A DNA stretch of 64,000 bases from assembly GCF_003932855.1 (NCBI RefSeq), contig NZ_RQYZ01000005.1, forward strand, positions 80,047 through 144,046. The letters are read 5' to 3'. The position numbers were made by a program, and so were the translations under genes. The DNA is from Tessaracoccus sp. OH4464_COT-324 (lineage in GTDB: Bacteria > Actinomycetota > Actinomycetes > Propionibacteriales > Propionibacteriaceae). The notes under the pieces are model-generated. The model ran no database searches and was not told where the DNA came from. It saw only the letters and a program-made list of their open reading frames with translations. Below are positions 51,901 to 60,105 of this stretch, one piece after another. How positions within the stretch are numbered: the first letter of the stretch is position 1; the number at the start of each line of letters is the position of its first letter.

Positions 51901-52541
51901 CACACCAGATGCTGGCTCAGGCGCCGGACAAGCCTGAGGAGATTTGGATCGACTGTGGGGCCCCGAAGGCAGGGCCGGGAACGCAGGATGCCCCGCTCAA
52001 CTCGCTTGAGCAGCTGCGCAACCTGGAGTTGGCTTCGGGGGCACGGATCCATCTGGCCTCGGGTACGGTGTGTGCTGCCTCCACCGCCCCGATCTGGGCG
52101 TATGGCACTAACGACAAGCCCGGAGTGGTGGACATCGTCGGTGGCGATCAGGCGCCCACGGTCGGCGGCAGGCCAGCAGCCGAGTGGTTTGCGCCGCTCA
52201 GCGAGCGCGGTTTCGACATCCGGCTCGACGGCAGCACTCCGCAGCCCGAGCCGGGTGAGTCGCCGAAGCCGGGTGAGTCGCCGAAGCCGGGTGAGTCGCC
52301 GAAGCCGGGTGAGTCGCCGAAGCCGGTGAATCGCCGAAGCCGGGTGAATCGCCGAAGCCGGGTGAATCGCCGAAGCCGGGTGAGTCACCGAAGCCGGGTG
52401 AATCGCCGAAGCCGGGGCAGCAGCCGACGGGTTTCCCGCCTGGTCCGAAGTCGAGCGCTCCTGGCGTCGTGCACCCCCGCCCCGGACTGCCCAAGACGGG
52501 GAGCTGATTCCGGCGACGGGCAGACAGAGCCCGTGATGTGA
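48942..52541 (+). CDS. Secreted multidomain GH29 alpha-L-fucosidase, frameshifted tail
   Basis: 1199 residues as read. Signal peptide (residues 1-28). Two LamG/concanavalin-like domains (about 30-230 and 245-450). The GH29 catalytic domain (about 475-840) has GFLHFGINTFYDQEWGHG, TLKHHDGF and the nucleophile Asp682 in DEVWFDGAGGN. A galactose-binding-like domain follows (about 850-985) and then the start of a parallel beta-helix (PGTQDAPLNSLEQLRNLE). The tail is PGESPK repeats. One base is missing in the fifth repeat (52325-52326). In the restored frame the gene stops at 52507 with about 1188 residues ending RPGLPKTGS; as read the tail becomes Arg/Ser-rich. The catalytic part is unaffected. 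Likely removes terminal fucose from glycans outside the cell. Confidence 0.88.
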   Translation: MLFKKWARRAAALLAVTVASTSLPLAQASPTDDLDVWFSGSLVGTSQYTTQGEEAMRGRLHAVAGGEQQVADGVKLAGGNQGLRFSPTGVGLGPGETSFALETQFTPERFSQMDTVLSVAGNMFVRVQDEQLHYGWSSQTSSGWNNHVASAELPATGKPHALSLIYRRTPEQAKLEVFLDGEALPEVKADVGYTSSADVANQVGFGNEVHPAGQSRGMAGTIHRVRFNRIEADARKPLELQPSSGATTQLYLDFSGKLTDGTYTPAATETAAGAVTGAGRLADGMIALGAAGEGISFLGDPNSLAGEDLDAGFVAEVNFTPEPNQTNLGTLLSVGGNFFVRYEGDQLVYGYSGRDSRWHNYKAGTGAPEPGKPHVLSVAYEPSGTNAKVVVWLDGVALDTLTGQHLSRQAGNTRGVVRLGNEANSGAGDRVFKGKLDTARFGLLDGEFKPSAFELQQLKPSEECTTAPEVEPANYVAVERGHCPETIVARASAVRPTEEQVSWQELELTGFLHFGINTFYDQEWGHGNEDPQRFRPTGEVDVEAWVRQLRDSGFKMGILTLKHHDGFMLWPTRYSDYSVKSTPWKEGKGDILREFTDAARKYGLKVGVYISPADSNAERKGIFGNGSAKRTRTIPTLVPGDDRVGKELPQFTYEATDYGQFFLNTMYEVLTEYGDIDEVWFDGAGGNASGTEAFDYEAYYDLVHQLQPGALVAVGGRDVRWIGNEAGLARIDEWGPVPIRQHSPTGKIDLVGGRLPGKHFQEELSFSDDRLVKLVTSGGVDSLHWWPGEADMKLTDGWFAHPNDVPKTPARLLNHHWDRTVGRNSLLLLNVPPTTTGSFAPSSVSAIQGFEELRRRAYGVDLALGREALVMRPSTDRKANRVETTLTDGNTRTGVELRVGESVVIDLGSEQQVERISVSEDTLRFGQQVKSWRVEAKVADTWQEVGRAGTIGVKRILVLRNPVTTQHLRLTVDEARADRFALANFTAHQMLAQAPDKPEEIWIDCGAPKAGPGTQDAPLNSLEQLRNLELASGARIHLASGTVCAASTAPIWAYGTNDKPGVVDIVGGDQAPTVGGRPAAEWFAPLSERGFDIRLDGSTPQPEPGESPKPGESPKPGESPKPGESPKPVNRRSRVNRRSRVNRRSRVSHRSRVNRRSRGSSRRVSRLVRSRALLASCTPAPDCPRRGADSGDGQTEPVM
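52251..52411 (+). repeat. Tandem 18-bp repeats encoding PGESPK
   Basis: Nine units of CCGGGTGA[G/A]TC[G/A]CCGAAG: four with GAGTCG, then a 17-bp unit lacking one G (52323-52339), then GAATCG, GAATCG, GAGTCA and GAATCG units. They encode a Pro-rich wall-spanning type linker. Confidence 0.95.
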
Positions 52542-52586
52542 TGTGCCCCCTGGCAGGCCAGAGCTGGCCGGGCCAGGGGGCACATC
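52540..52586 (+). terminator. Long hairpin after the fucosidase gene
   Basis: GATGTGCCCCCTGGC ... GCCAGGGGGCACATC, a 15-bp perfect stem enclosing GGCCAGAGCTGGCC. No T-run, so the mechanism of termination is uncertain. It can serve both strands, including the convergent MscS gene. The rest of 52587-52777 shows no gene. Confidence 0.65.
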
Positions 52587-52777
52587 GGCTCATCCGGGGC
52601 TTCTCCAAGGTCCGGCCTTGCTGCGAAAGTCGCGCTGGGTTTCAGGGCACCTGGAGCCACCGACCTGACCCCGTGTCCTCAACCAGTTCTAGCGCGGCGG
52701 GGACAGCCGCTGCGGGCCCGGCCCATCGAGCCCGGGGTGGCTCGCGCCAGCGTCTGCAGGACGCGGCTCAGACGAGG

Positions 52778-54334
52778 TCACCGCTCGGCTCGATCTGCCC
52801 CGTCGGGCGCTGGCTGCTTCTCCTCGCTCTCGACGCCCCGCCCTGAGTAGCGGCGATTCAAGGCGTTTGCCTCGGGAGAGCCCGAAAACATGCGTGCCGT
52901 CGAACTCAGGGAGTCGCCGCGCCCATCGGTGTGATCTACCCGGGTAGGATCGCCGTCGTCGGCCCGTCGCCCCTCGCGCAATTCGTCTTCGGTAGGGGCC
53001 TCCGTAGCGTCACGCAGCACGGAAGCGATGAGCTCCGTCACCTCCGCCGCACCCGAACTCAAACCCCCATCCTTCTCCTTGGAGCCGCGCAAACCTCTGA
53101 TCGCCTGGAACCAGCTCCGGTGGCCCGCAGCCTCGGCGTCGGCAGTCGAGGTCTCCTCGTCGAGCTCCACCTCGATCTCCTCGGTCGGGTCTGCGGCACG
53201 CTCGTCCGCCCAGGCTTGCTTCACCTCGGAGATGAAGGCCTCACGTTCCTGCGTCGGAGGAGCGGGCGTCGGCTCTGGCTCCAGCCGGGTGCGTGGCAAC
53301 GCGTAGACGGCGTTAAGCTGGATCCAGTTGACCAGCTCCTCCCGCACGAAGCACTGCAGATCCCACAGATCGCCGGCGGCGGATGCCGAAACCACGGCAC
53401 GGATCTTCACCTGCCCGCCCTGCGCGTCGGTCATCTGCAGGCTGACGTGCCTGCCGTCCCACAGGTCCGAGCGCCGCACAATGCGCTGCAACTGGATGCG
53501 CATGGCCTCCATCGGCACCAGCCAATCCAGGTCGAACTCGATGGTCCCCAGAAGCTCGGAGTCGAGCCGGGTCAGGTTCTCGAAAGTGTTGGAGATGAAG
53601 AACGTCGAAGGAACGATCCAGCGCCGGCCATCCCAGCTGGCCACCACCACGTAGGTCAGCGTGATCTCCTCGACCGTTCCCCGGTAGCCGTCGACGATCA
53701 CCAGGTCGCCTACGCGCAACGCATCCGTGAAGGCCACTTGTACTCCGGCGAAGATGTTCGCCAGAGACGACTGCGCAGCCAGGCCAGCGACGATCGACAA
53801 CAGGCCTGCGGAGGCGAGCAGCGAGGCACCCACCGCCCGGAACTGCTCGAAGGTGAGCAGCGCCCCGGCGATCGCGATGATCCACACCACGGCGATGCCC
53901 ACGCGTCCAATGACCTGGGCCTGGGTCCGAATGCGCCGGGCGTGCGGCGTCTCCTCGACGTCCTCGCGTTTGGCAACCACAGTGTCCTGGAACGCGTTGA
54001 CGATCCCCGTGGTCACCAGAGCCCCGGAAAAGATGAGCGCGATGAAGTATCCGTGCAGGAAATGTGGGCGCCAGGCCTGGACGCTGGCGGCCACCTCACC
54101 ACCGGTGGCGACGATGACACCCAGCCCCGCGCCCAGCGTGGTGAGCACCACACGAACGGGGAGTTTGAGGCGTCGGCTGAACGGTTTCAGATGCTCGTGG
54201 CGGCGCATGAGCAGGCGCATCAACACGCCGAGCAGCACTGCCAGCAGCACGCCGACAGCGAGACCGAAGGCCGCAGAGCCGACGATGCTCAGGACGTCCA
54301 GCGCCACATCGGCCGGGGTTTCCTCAACAGGCAC
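52778..54334 (-). CDS. MscS-family mechanosensitive channel
   Basis: A 518-residue membrane protein. Four hydrophobic helices lie at about residues 15-40, 60-80, 95-115 and 148-165, followed by the pore-lining helix GASLLASAGLLSIVAGLAAQ (about 170-190). The MscS beta domain follows, with VGDLVIVDGYRGTVEEITLT and PSTFFISNTFENLTR. After about residue 345 there is an unusual about 170-residue cytoplasmic extension rich in Glu/Asp/Ala and probably disordered. The channel releases solutes on hypo-osmotic shock. The gene follows glnS on the minus strand after 18 bp. Confidence 0.87.
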   Translation of the reverse strand: MPVEETPADVALDVLSIVGSAAFGLAVGVLLAVLLGVLMRLLMRRHEHLKPFSRRLKLPVRVVLTTLGAGLGVIVATGGEVAASVQAWRPHFLHGYFIALIFSGALVTTGIVNAFQDTVVAKREDVEETPHARRIRTQAQVIGRVGIAVVWIIAIAGALLTFEQFRAVGASLLASAGLLSIVAGLAAQSSLANIFAGVQVAFTDALRVGDLVIVDGYRGTVEEITLTYVVVASWDGRRWIVPSTFFISNTFENLTRLDSELLGTIEFDLDWLVPMEAMRIQLQRIVRRSDLWDGRHVSLQMTDAQGGQVKIRAVVSASAAGDLWDLQCFVREELVNWIQLNAVYALPRTRLEPEPTPAPPTQEREAFISEVKQAWADERAADPTEEIEVELDEETSTADAEAAGHRSWFQAIRGLRGSKEKDGGLSSGAAEVTELIASVLRDATEAPTEDELREGRRADDGDPTRVDHTDGRGDSLSSTARMFSGSPEANALNRRYSGRGVESEEKQPAPDGADRAER

Positions 54335-54352
54335 GACTCACCCCCAAGCGGA

Positions 54353-56038
54353 TCAACTGGGCCGTTTCTGCGCGGCCGCCCACTCGTCGCGCAGGCCCAC
54401 GGTGCGGTGGAAGTGCATGGGCTTGTCGGGGTCGTGGGAGAAGTACCCGATGCGCTCGAACTGCACCACCTCGCCGGGCGGGGTGTCGCCCAGCGCGGGC
54501 TCTGCCTTGCAACCGGTGACGATCTCGCGCGACGACGGGTTCAGGTCGTCGAGCGCCTCGCCGGTGGCAGCCCCCGGCGCCTCGGCGGTGAATAGCCGCT
54601 CATAAAGCGCGGCCTCGAAGTCCACCGCGTGCGGGCGGGACACCCAGTGCATGGTCGACTTGACCTTGCGGCCATCGGGGGAATTGCCGCCCTTGGACTC
54701 GGGGTCGTAGGTGGCGAGCACCTCGACGACGTTGCCGGCCTCGTCCTTCACCACGTCGGTGGCGGTCACGAAGTAGGCGCCGCGCAGCCGCACCTCCTTG
54801 CCCGGAGACAGTCGGAAGTACTTGGGCGGCGGTACCTCCATGAAATCCTCTGTCTCGATGTACAGCTGTCCGGTGAATGGCACGGAGCGTGTCCCGTCGG
54901 CCGCGTTCTCCGGGTTGTTGGTCAGCTCGAAATACTCGACGACGGGCTGGCCTGCGTCGTCCACCGGCCAGTTGGTGAGGGTCAGCTTCAGCGGGCGCAA
55001 CACCGCCATGCGGCGCTGCGCGGTGGCGTTCAGCTCGCGGCGCACAAAACTTTCCAGCTCCTCAATGGCCTTCCGGGAGTTGACCCGGGTGATGCCGACC
55101 GCCTTGCAAAACGCCCGGATGGCGGCCGCGGGATAGCCGCGCCGCCTGAGGCCGCGGATGGTGGGCATCCGCGCATCGTCCCACCCGTCCACGACCCCGT
55201 CCGTCACGAGCCGCAACAGCCTGCGCTTCGACGTCACCGTGTGGGTGAGCTCCAGGCGAGCGAACTCGATCTGGCGTGGGGCCTCGTCGAGTTCTAGCGC
55301 CGCGGTGAACCAGTCGTATAGGGGGCGGTGCGACTCGAACTCCAGCGAGCACAGCGAATGTGTCACGCCCTCGATCGCGTCGGACTGGCCGTGCGCCCAG
55401 TCGTAGGTGGGGTAGATGGGCCACTCCCAGCCGGTTTGGTGGTGCTCCACCTTGCGGATCCGGTACATCAGCGGGTCGCGAAGCTGCATGTTCTCGTGGC
55501 CCATATCGATCTTGGCGCGCAGCACTCGGCTGCCGTCCGGGAACTCGCCCGCGCGCATCCGTCGGAAGAGATCCAGGTTTTCCTCGACGCTGCGCTGCCG
55601 GTAAGGGCTGTCCGTCCCGGGTTCGGTGAAAGAACCGCGGGCCGCAGAGATTGCCTCGGCGCTGGAATCGTCGACGTAGGCCAGCCCCTTGCGGATCAGC
55701 TGCTCCGCCCATTCGTACAGCTGCCCGAAATAATCCGACGCGAACCGCACCCCCGCGGGCTCGTAGCCCAGCCACCGGATGTCCTCGATGATCGCTTGGA
55801 CGAAGTCGTCGTCCTCCGCCTCCGGGTTGGTGTCGTCGAGGCGCAACATGCAGATGCCGCCGAAGTCCTCGGCCACGCTGAAATCGGTGACGATGGCCTT
55901 GGCGTGGCCGATGTGCAGGAAACCGTTCGGCTCCGGGGGAAACCGGGTCTGCACGCGCTGGCCGTAGCGTCCGGCGGCGTTGTCGAGCTTGACGGCTTCA
56001 TACAGATAGTTCGAGGGCAGCTCCATGGGGTAGAGCAT
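54353..56038 (-). CDS. glnS: Glutaminyl-tRNA synthetase
   Basis: A 561-residue class I synthetase that charges tRNA-Gln directly. The HIGH motif is in PPEPNGFLHIGHAKAI (about residues 34-49) and the KMSKS-equivalent is TSKRRL (about 271). The anticodon-binding beta-barrels include the KVKSTMHWVS region. GlnRS rather than transamidation is restricted in Actinobacteria and fits Propionibacteriales. The ATG at 56038 has no clear ribosome binding site; a second ATG four codons in (56026) is an alternative. Confidence 0.95.
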   Translation of the reverse strand: MLYPMELPSNYLYEAVKLDNAAGRYGQRVQTRFPPEPNGFLHIGHAKAIVTDFSVAEDFGGICMLRLDDTNPEAEDDDFVQAIIEDIRWLGYEPAGVRFASDYFGQLYEWAEQLIRKGLAYVDDSSAEAISAARGSFTEPGTDSPYRQRSVEENLDLFRRMRAGEFPDGSRVLRAKIDMGHENMQLRDPLMYRIRKVEHHQTGWEWPIYPTYDWAHGQSDAIEGVTHSLCSLEFESHRPLYDWFTAALELDEAPRQIEFARLELTHTVTSKRRLLRLVTDGVVDGWDDARMPTIRGLRRRGYPAAAIRAFCKAVGITRVNSRKAIEELESFVRRELNATAQRRMAVLRPLKLTLTNWPVDDAGQPVVEYFELTNNPENAADGTRSVPFTGQLYIETEDFMEVPPPKYFRLSPGKEVRLRGAYFVTATDVVKDEAGNVVEVLATYDPESKGGNSPDGRKVKSTMHWVSRPHAVDFEAALYERLFTAEAPGAATGEALDDLNPSSREIVTGCKAEPALGDTPPGEVVQFERIGYFSHDPDKPMHFHRTVGLRDEWAAAQKRPS

Positions 56039-56058
56039 ATCTGCTGCGGCAGGGAGCG

Positions 56059-56541
56059 CTAAGCGAGCGCGCCCAGCAGCTTGGTGAGCACCCAGACGGT
56101 CAGGAGCAGCGTGCCAAGCAGCACCCCGCCGATGATGGCCGCGGCGGCCAGCCAGTACCGGACACTGGCCTTGCGCACCTGCTCTCGGTCGGCGATGGTG
56201 CGCTCCAGCAGGCGGTAGTTCCGGGAGTTGGCCCGCCAGGCGATGTCACCGAAGAAGCCCAGTACGGGGACGGCCCCGATGGCCCAGTCGATCAGGTGGT
56301 TCGCGGCCATGCGGGCCAGGACGGGCAGGGGCATGCGAAGCCGCACCGCGTCGGCCATCATCGCCGAACCCAGCAGCAAACCGGCGGAGCTGCCCACCCA
56401 CGGCACCAGGCTCAATACCGGATCCAGGCCAACCCTGATGTCTGTGCCGGGGATGGTGACGGCGTTTTCCAGGACGTTGGTGAGGCCCCTGCTGAATAGC
56501 AAGGGATTGGTGGGTTCGGGAGCGGTCTTGTTCTCTCTCAT
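56059..56541 (-). CDS. DUF4112 membrane protein
   Basis: A 160-residue protein with two hydrophobic segments: residues 45-65 (a LVPWVGSSAGLLLGSA stretch) and 130-155 near the C-terminus, plus AIGAVPVLGFFGDIAWRANSRN in the middle, the family hallmark of DUF4112. No biochemical role is known to me. It lies 20 bp upstream of glnS on the same strand, and is divergent from gltX with 66 bp between the starts. Confidence 0.78.
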   Translation of the reverse strand: MRENKTAPEPTNPLLFSRGLTNVLENAVTIPGTDIRVGLDPVLSLVPWVGSSAGLLLGSAMMADAVRLRMPLPVLARMAANHLIDWAIGAVPVLGFFGDIAWRANSRNYRLLERTIADREQVRKASVRYWLAAAAIIGGVLLGTLLLTVWVLTKLLGALA

Positions 56542-56607
56542 CGGATCAATGATGCCTGAGGCTTGGCCGATAGGTCGCAGGCGTCGAGAGCGCTAGGCTA
56601 GTTGACC

Positions 56608-58056
56608 ATGACCGAGCTCACCCCCGCCCGCACTCGAGTAGCCCCTTCGCCCACCGGCGATCCGCACGTCGGCACCGCCTTCATGGCGCTGTTCGATCTG
56701 GCGTGGGCCCGCAAGACGGGCGGCGAGTTCGTGCTGCGGATCGAGGACACCGACCAGGCCCGCCTCGTCGAGGGCAGCGAGCAGCAGATCTACGACTCCC
56801 TGGCTTGGCTCGGGCTCAATCCCGACGAGGGCCCGCACGTTGGGGGCGAGCACGGCCCCTACCGGCAGTCGGAGCGGCTGGCCACCTACCGGCCCCACGT
56901 CGAGCGGCTCATCGCGCAGGGGCATGCCTACTACTGCTGGTGTTCCGCCGAGCGCCTCAAGGCGATGCGCGACGAGCAGGCCGCCAGCAAGCAGTCGAAC
57001 ACCGGCTACGACCGGCTCTGTTACGGCAAGACCGAGCAGGAGCGCGCCCAGCTGCCCGGCTTCACGCCCACGCCGGTGGTGCGCATGCTGATCCCCGACG
57101 ATGTCGAGCTGGTCTTCCCGGACATCATCCGCGGCGAGGTCAAGGCGCCCAGACCCGACGACCAGGTGATCCTGAAAACCGACGGCTTCCCCACCTATCA
57201 CCTGGCCGTGGTGGTGGACGACCACCTGATGGGCATCAATACCGTGGTGCGGGGCGAGGAGTGGATCTCCTCCACACCGAAGCACATCCTGCTGTACCGG
57301 TGGCTGGGCTGGGAGGTACCGGCCTTCGCGCACATGCCGCTGCTGCGCAACACCGATAAGTCGAAGATTTCCAAGCGCAAGAACCCGGCCGCCCGGCTGA
57401 TGTGGTTCAAAGAGCAGGGCTACCTCCCGGAGGCGGTGCGTAACTTCCTGCAGCTGCTGGGTTACGCGGGCGACGGCGAGGAGGTGAGCACCTTCGAGGA
57501 GTTCGTGGCCGGCTTCTCCTGGTCGAAGGTGAACACTGTGGGCCCGATCTTCGATCTGAAGAAGCTGGACTGGCTGAACGGGCACTACATCCGCTCGCTG
57601 AGCGCCGACGAGCTGGCCGAGCGGATCGTTGACCACGCGCGGGAAAACGGCCAGTGGCATGACGGGCTGGACGTGGACATCCTGCGCCGGGCAGTGCCGA
57701 TCATCCAGGAGCGGCTCGTGCTGCTGAAGGATGCGCTTCCCCAACTGGACTTCCTGTTCGTTGACGAGGTGGCAGTGGCCGACGACGCCCGGGCGGCGCT
57801 CGCCGACAACGCGGGTGAGGTGCTCGACGCCGCGATCGAGGTGCTCGGCGACGTCGACTTCACGGCCGAGGCGATCCAGGCGGAACTGCGGGAGCGGATC
57901 GTGGAGGGCCTGGGCATCAAGCCCAAATTCGCCTTCGCACCGCTCCGGGTAGCGGTCTCGGGGCGCAAGGTTTCGCCCCCATTGTTCGAATCGATGGAAA
58001 TCCTGGGCCGCGATCAAACGATCGCCCGGCTGACGAAGTTGCGCCAGACCCTGTGA
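56608..58056 (+). CDS. gltX: Glutamyl-tRNA synthetase
   Basis: A 482-residue class I synthetase. The HIGH equivalent is in APSPTGDPHVGTAFMALFD (residues 11-29) and the KMSKS equivalent is KISKRK (about 253-258). With GlnRS encoded next door this enzyme can be discriminating (tRNA-Glu only). The ATG at 56608 has no Shine-Dalgarno, but a TAGGCT -10-like hexamer ends 8 bp upstream, suggesting a leaderless mRNA. A TTG two codons earlier is less likely. Confidence 0.96.
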   Translation: MTELTPARTRVAPSPTGDPHVGTAFMALFDLAWARKTGGEFVLRIEDTDQARLVEGSEQQIYDSLAWLGLNPDEGPHVGGEHGPYRQSERLATYRPHVERLIAQGHAYYCWCSAERLKAMRDEQAASKQSNTGYDRLCYGKTEQERAQLPGFTPTPVVRMLIPDDVELVFPDIIRGEVKAPRPDDQVILKTDGFPTYHLAVVVDDHLMGINTVVRGEEWISSTPKHILLYRWLGWEVPAFAHMPLLRNTDKSKISKRKNPAARLMWFKEQGYLPEAVRNFLQLLGYAGDGEEVSTFEEFVAGFSWSKVNTVGPIFDLKKLDWLNGHYIRSLSADELAERIVDHARENGQWHDGLDVDILRRAVPIIQERLVLLKDALPQLDFLFVDEVAVADDARAALADNAGEVLDAAIEVLGDVDFTAEAIQAELRERIVEGLGIKPKFAFAPLRVAVSGRKVSPPLFESMEILGRDQTIARLTKLRQTL

Positions 58057-58129
58057 GTTGAGGCGCTTCCGGCCCGAAGCCCGCGTCGGCACGCTAGCGT
58101 AACTGCCATCTACCAAAGGTGGTGAACAA

Positions 58130-59251
58130 ATGCGCGTCGTCGTTATACCGGACACGTTCAAGGGGTCGCTGCTGGCCACGCATGCGGCCACCATCATCTC
58201 CAGCGCGCTGCGCCACGTCGGGTTGAGTGCGCGCCCGGTGCCGATCGCGAGCGGGGGTGAGGGCACCGTCGACTGCATGTTGCTCGCCGCCGGCGGTTTT
58301 CTGCGGGAGGACACAGTACTCGGCCCGTATCGCGACGAGGTAACGGCCTACCGCGCGATCCTGCACGACGGGACCGCCGTCGTCGAGCTGGCACAAGCCG
58401 CCGGGCTTGCCCTCACCGAGGGCCGGACGGACGTTGAGTTGGCCACCACCTACGGGGTGGGGCAGCAGATCCTGGCGGCGGCCCGCGAGGAGGCTGAGGA
58501 GATCATCATCGGCCTGGGCGGCTCGGCAACCAACGACGGCGGGTGTGGGGCTGCGGCCGCATGCGGGATGAGGTTCCTGGATGCCGCAGGAAAGCCGTTC
58601 CTGCCGGTGGGGAAAACGTTGAAGAAAATAGCCGCGATCGACCCGGACGGCTTTTACGACGTCGTGGCCGACTGCGAGATCGTCGCGATGTGTGATGTGA
58701 CCAATCCTCTCATCGGGCCGACGGGCGCTGCGCACGTCTTTGGCCCGCAGAAGGGCGCCGATCCCGCCACCGTCGAACTGCTTGACGAGGGGCTGACCCA
58801 CCTGGCGGAGCTGATCGATCGGGATCTGGGTTATCAGGTGGCGAGCCTGGAGGGCGCCGGCGCCGCGGGCGGCGTGGGGGCTGGCGTCGTCGCGTTCTTC
58901 GGCGGTCGGCTCGAACGCGGTATCGAGGTGGTGCTCGATTTCGTGCGCTTCGACGAGCTGCTCGCCGCGGCGGACGCCGTCGTGACGGGGGAGGGCAGTT
59001 TTGACGTGCTGAGCCTTACCGGAAAGGCAGTGGAGGGGATCGCTCGTCGGGCGCGGCACTACGGGGTGCCCGTGCACGTGCTGGCCGGCCGGGTTGACGA
59101 ACACATCCTGGCGGAGGCCAAGGAGATGGGGATCGCCTCCGCCACGGCGATCACGCCCGACGACATGTCCACGGGGGAGGCGGTGGCGCGCTCGGCGGAG
59201 ATGCTGGATCTTGCCGCCCGCAAGCTGGCCCGCAGGTTGCTCGGTCAGTAG
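58130..59251 (+). CDS. Glycerate kinase (GarK/GlxK family)
   Basis: A 373-residue cytosolic kinase that phosphorylates D-glycerate, feeding it into lower glycolysis. Family landmarks are the N-terminal PDTFKGSLLA, GGEGTVD at about residue 43, IGLGGSATNDGGCGAAAA (about 129-145), CDVTNPLIGPTGAAHVFGPQKGA and the C-terminal TGEGSFD. Length is typical. ACCAAAGGTGGT lies before the ATG. The 3' end overlaps the stop of the convergent hypothetical gene by 7 bp. Confidence 0.93.
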   Translation: MRVVVIPDTFKGSLLATHAATIISSALRHVGLSARPVPIASGGEGTVDCMLLAAGGFLREDTVLGPYRDEVTAYRAILHDGTAVVELAQAAGLALTEGRTDVELATTYGVGQQILAAAREEAEEIIIGLGGSATNDGGCGAAAACGMRFLDAAGKPFLPVGKTLKKIAAIDPDGFYDVVADCEIVAMCDVTNPLIGPTGAAHVFGPQKGADPATVELLDEGLTHLAELIDRDLGYQVASLEGAGAAGGVGAGVVAFFGGRLERGIEVVLDFVRFDELLAAADAVVTGEGSFDVLSLTGKAVEGIARRARHYGVPVHVLAGRVDEHILAEAKEMGIASATAITPDDMSTGEAVARSAEMLDLAARKLARRLLGQ

Positions 59252-60105
59252 CCCTCCAGCTCCGGCGTCTCCGTCACCGGCGGCAGATAGTAAAGCGCCA
59301 GGGAACGCAGCAGCGAGTTCAGTTGGGCCTTGGCCGCCGCCTGTTCGCCGGGTGTCGCCCCGGAACGGGCCAGCCTGGCGGCTTTCGCGGCCCGGCGCGC
59401 GGTGTCGCGCTTTTCCTCCGGGAGATGGCGCAGCCCCACCCGTTCCGCGTGCGCCTGAGCAATCGAGAACGCCATCTCCACCTGGGCGGCCGCGCTTTCC
59501 AACTGGTTGATGGGGGCGTCGTGTAGCTCGGCGAAGGCCACCAGTGCGGCCTCGAACTGGGCTGTTGTGGGGCATGAGGCGTCGAACAGCGCGGGGTAGT
59601 CGATGCGGTAGATGATGTCCGCGGCCAGATCCTGGTGGCTGGTGCGAATCCGGTCCACTCGCTCGATGCTGGCGAGGCGCCGCTCGTCGCGGGTGCGGGC
59701 GTCGAAGCTGGCGCCCGCCAGCCGGGACTGCGCGTATTCGACGACGTTGCGTTCGCTTAGGCGCAGTTTTCCGGCGGAGGCGATCGTGATGTTGGGCTGG
59801 CCCAGCTTCTGCCGCCACCACGGGGTGACGCGCCAGCCGGGTGCCCGAACCACCTGATAGTCCTCATCGGTCAGCAGGGCTCGGCAGAAGTCGTCGAGGG
59901 TCGCTTTCTCGGGCACTTGCTGCATCTGGAAGCTGCAGGAGAAGGTCAGGACGGAGTAGAGCACGGGAACGTTTCCCCACATAATCGGATCCTCGCGGAT
60001 GGTGCACAGCGCCGAGCGGCTGGTTCCCCAGCACAGGAAGCTGAGCGGGCCCAGCTTCCCCATCAGCGCGTCGCGGGGCAGGGGCTGCCAATGGGCGAAA
60101 CTCAT
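59245..60105 (-). CDS. Uncharacterised protein, tandem paralogue A
   Basis: A 286-residue protein with no domain I recognise. The N-terminal about 60 residues contain two moderately hydrophobic stretches (PLSFLCWGTSR, VPVLYSVLTFSCSF) that could be membrane-associated. The C-terminal half (about residues 130-280) is helical and shares with the upstream neighbour the pattern LADIIYRIDYPALFDA ... HAERVGLRHLP ... ARRAAKAARLA ... SLALYYLPPVTET. Its start overlaps the stop of that neighbour by ATGA, so they are one operon. Confidence 0.65.
   Translation of the reverse strand: MSFAHWQPLPRDALMGKLGPLSFLCWGTSRSALCTIREDPIMWGNVPVLYSVLTFSCSFQMQQVPEKATLDDFCRALLTDEDYQVVRAPGWRVTPWWRQKLGQPNITIASAGKLRLSERNVVEYAQSRLAGASFDARTRDERRLASIERVDRIRTSHQDLAADIIYRIDYPALFDASCPTTAQFEAALVAFAELHDAPINQLESAAAQVEMAFSIAQAHAERVGLRHLPEEKRDTARRAAKAARLARSGATPGEQAAAKAQLNSLLRSLALYYLPPVTETPELEGY

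Noticed and set aside
52251..52411. CRISPR-like array
   Set aside because: The 18-bp units are head-to-tail without spacers and stay in frame as coding repeats; not a CRISPR.
52931..54595. 554-residue plus-strand frame opposite the MscS gene
   Set aside because: His/Arg/Gln-rich composition, no fold; the minus strand carries clear MscS motifs.
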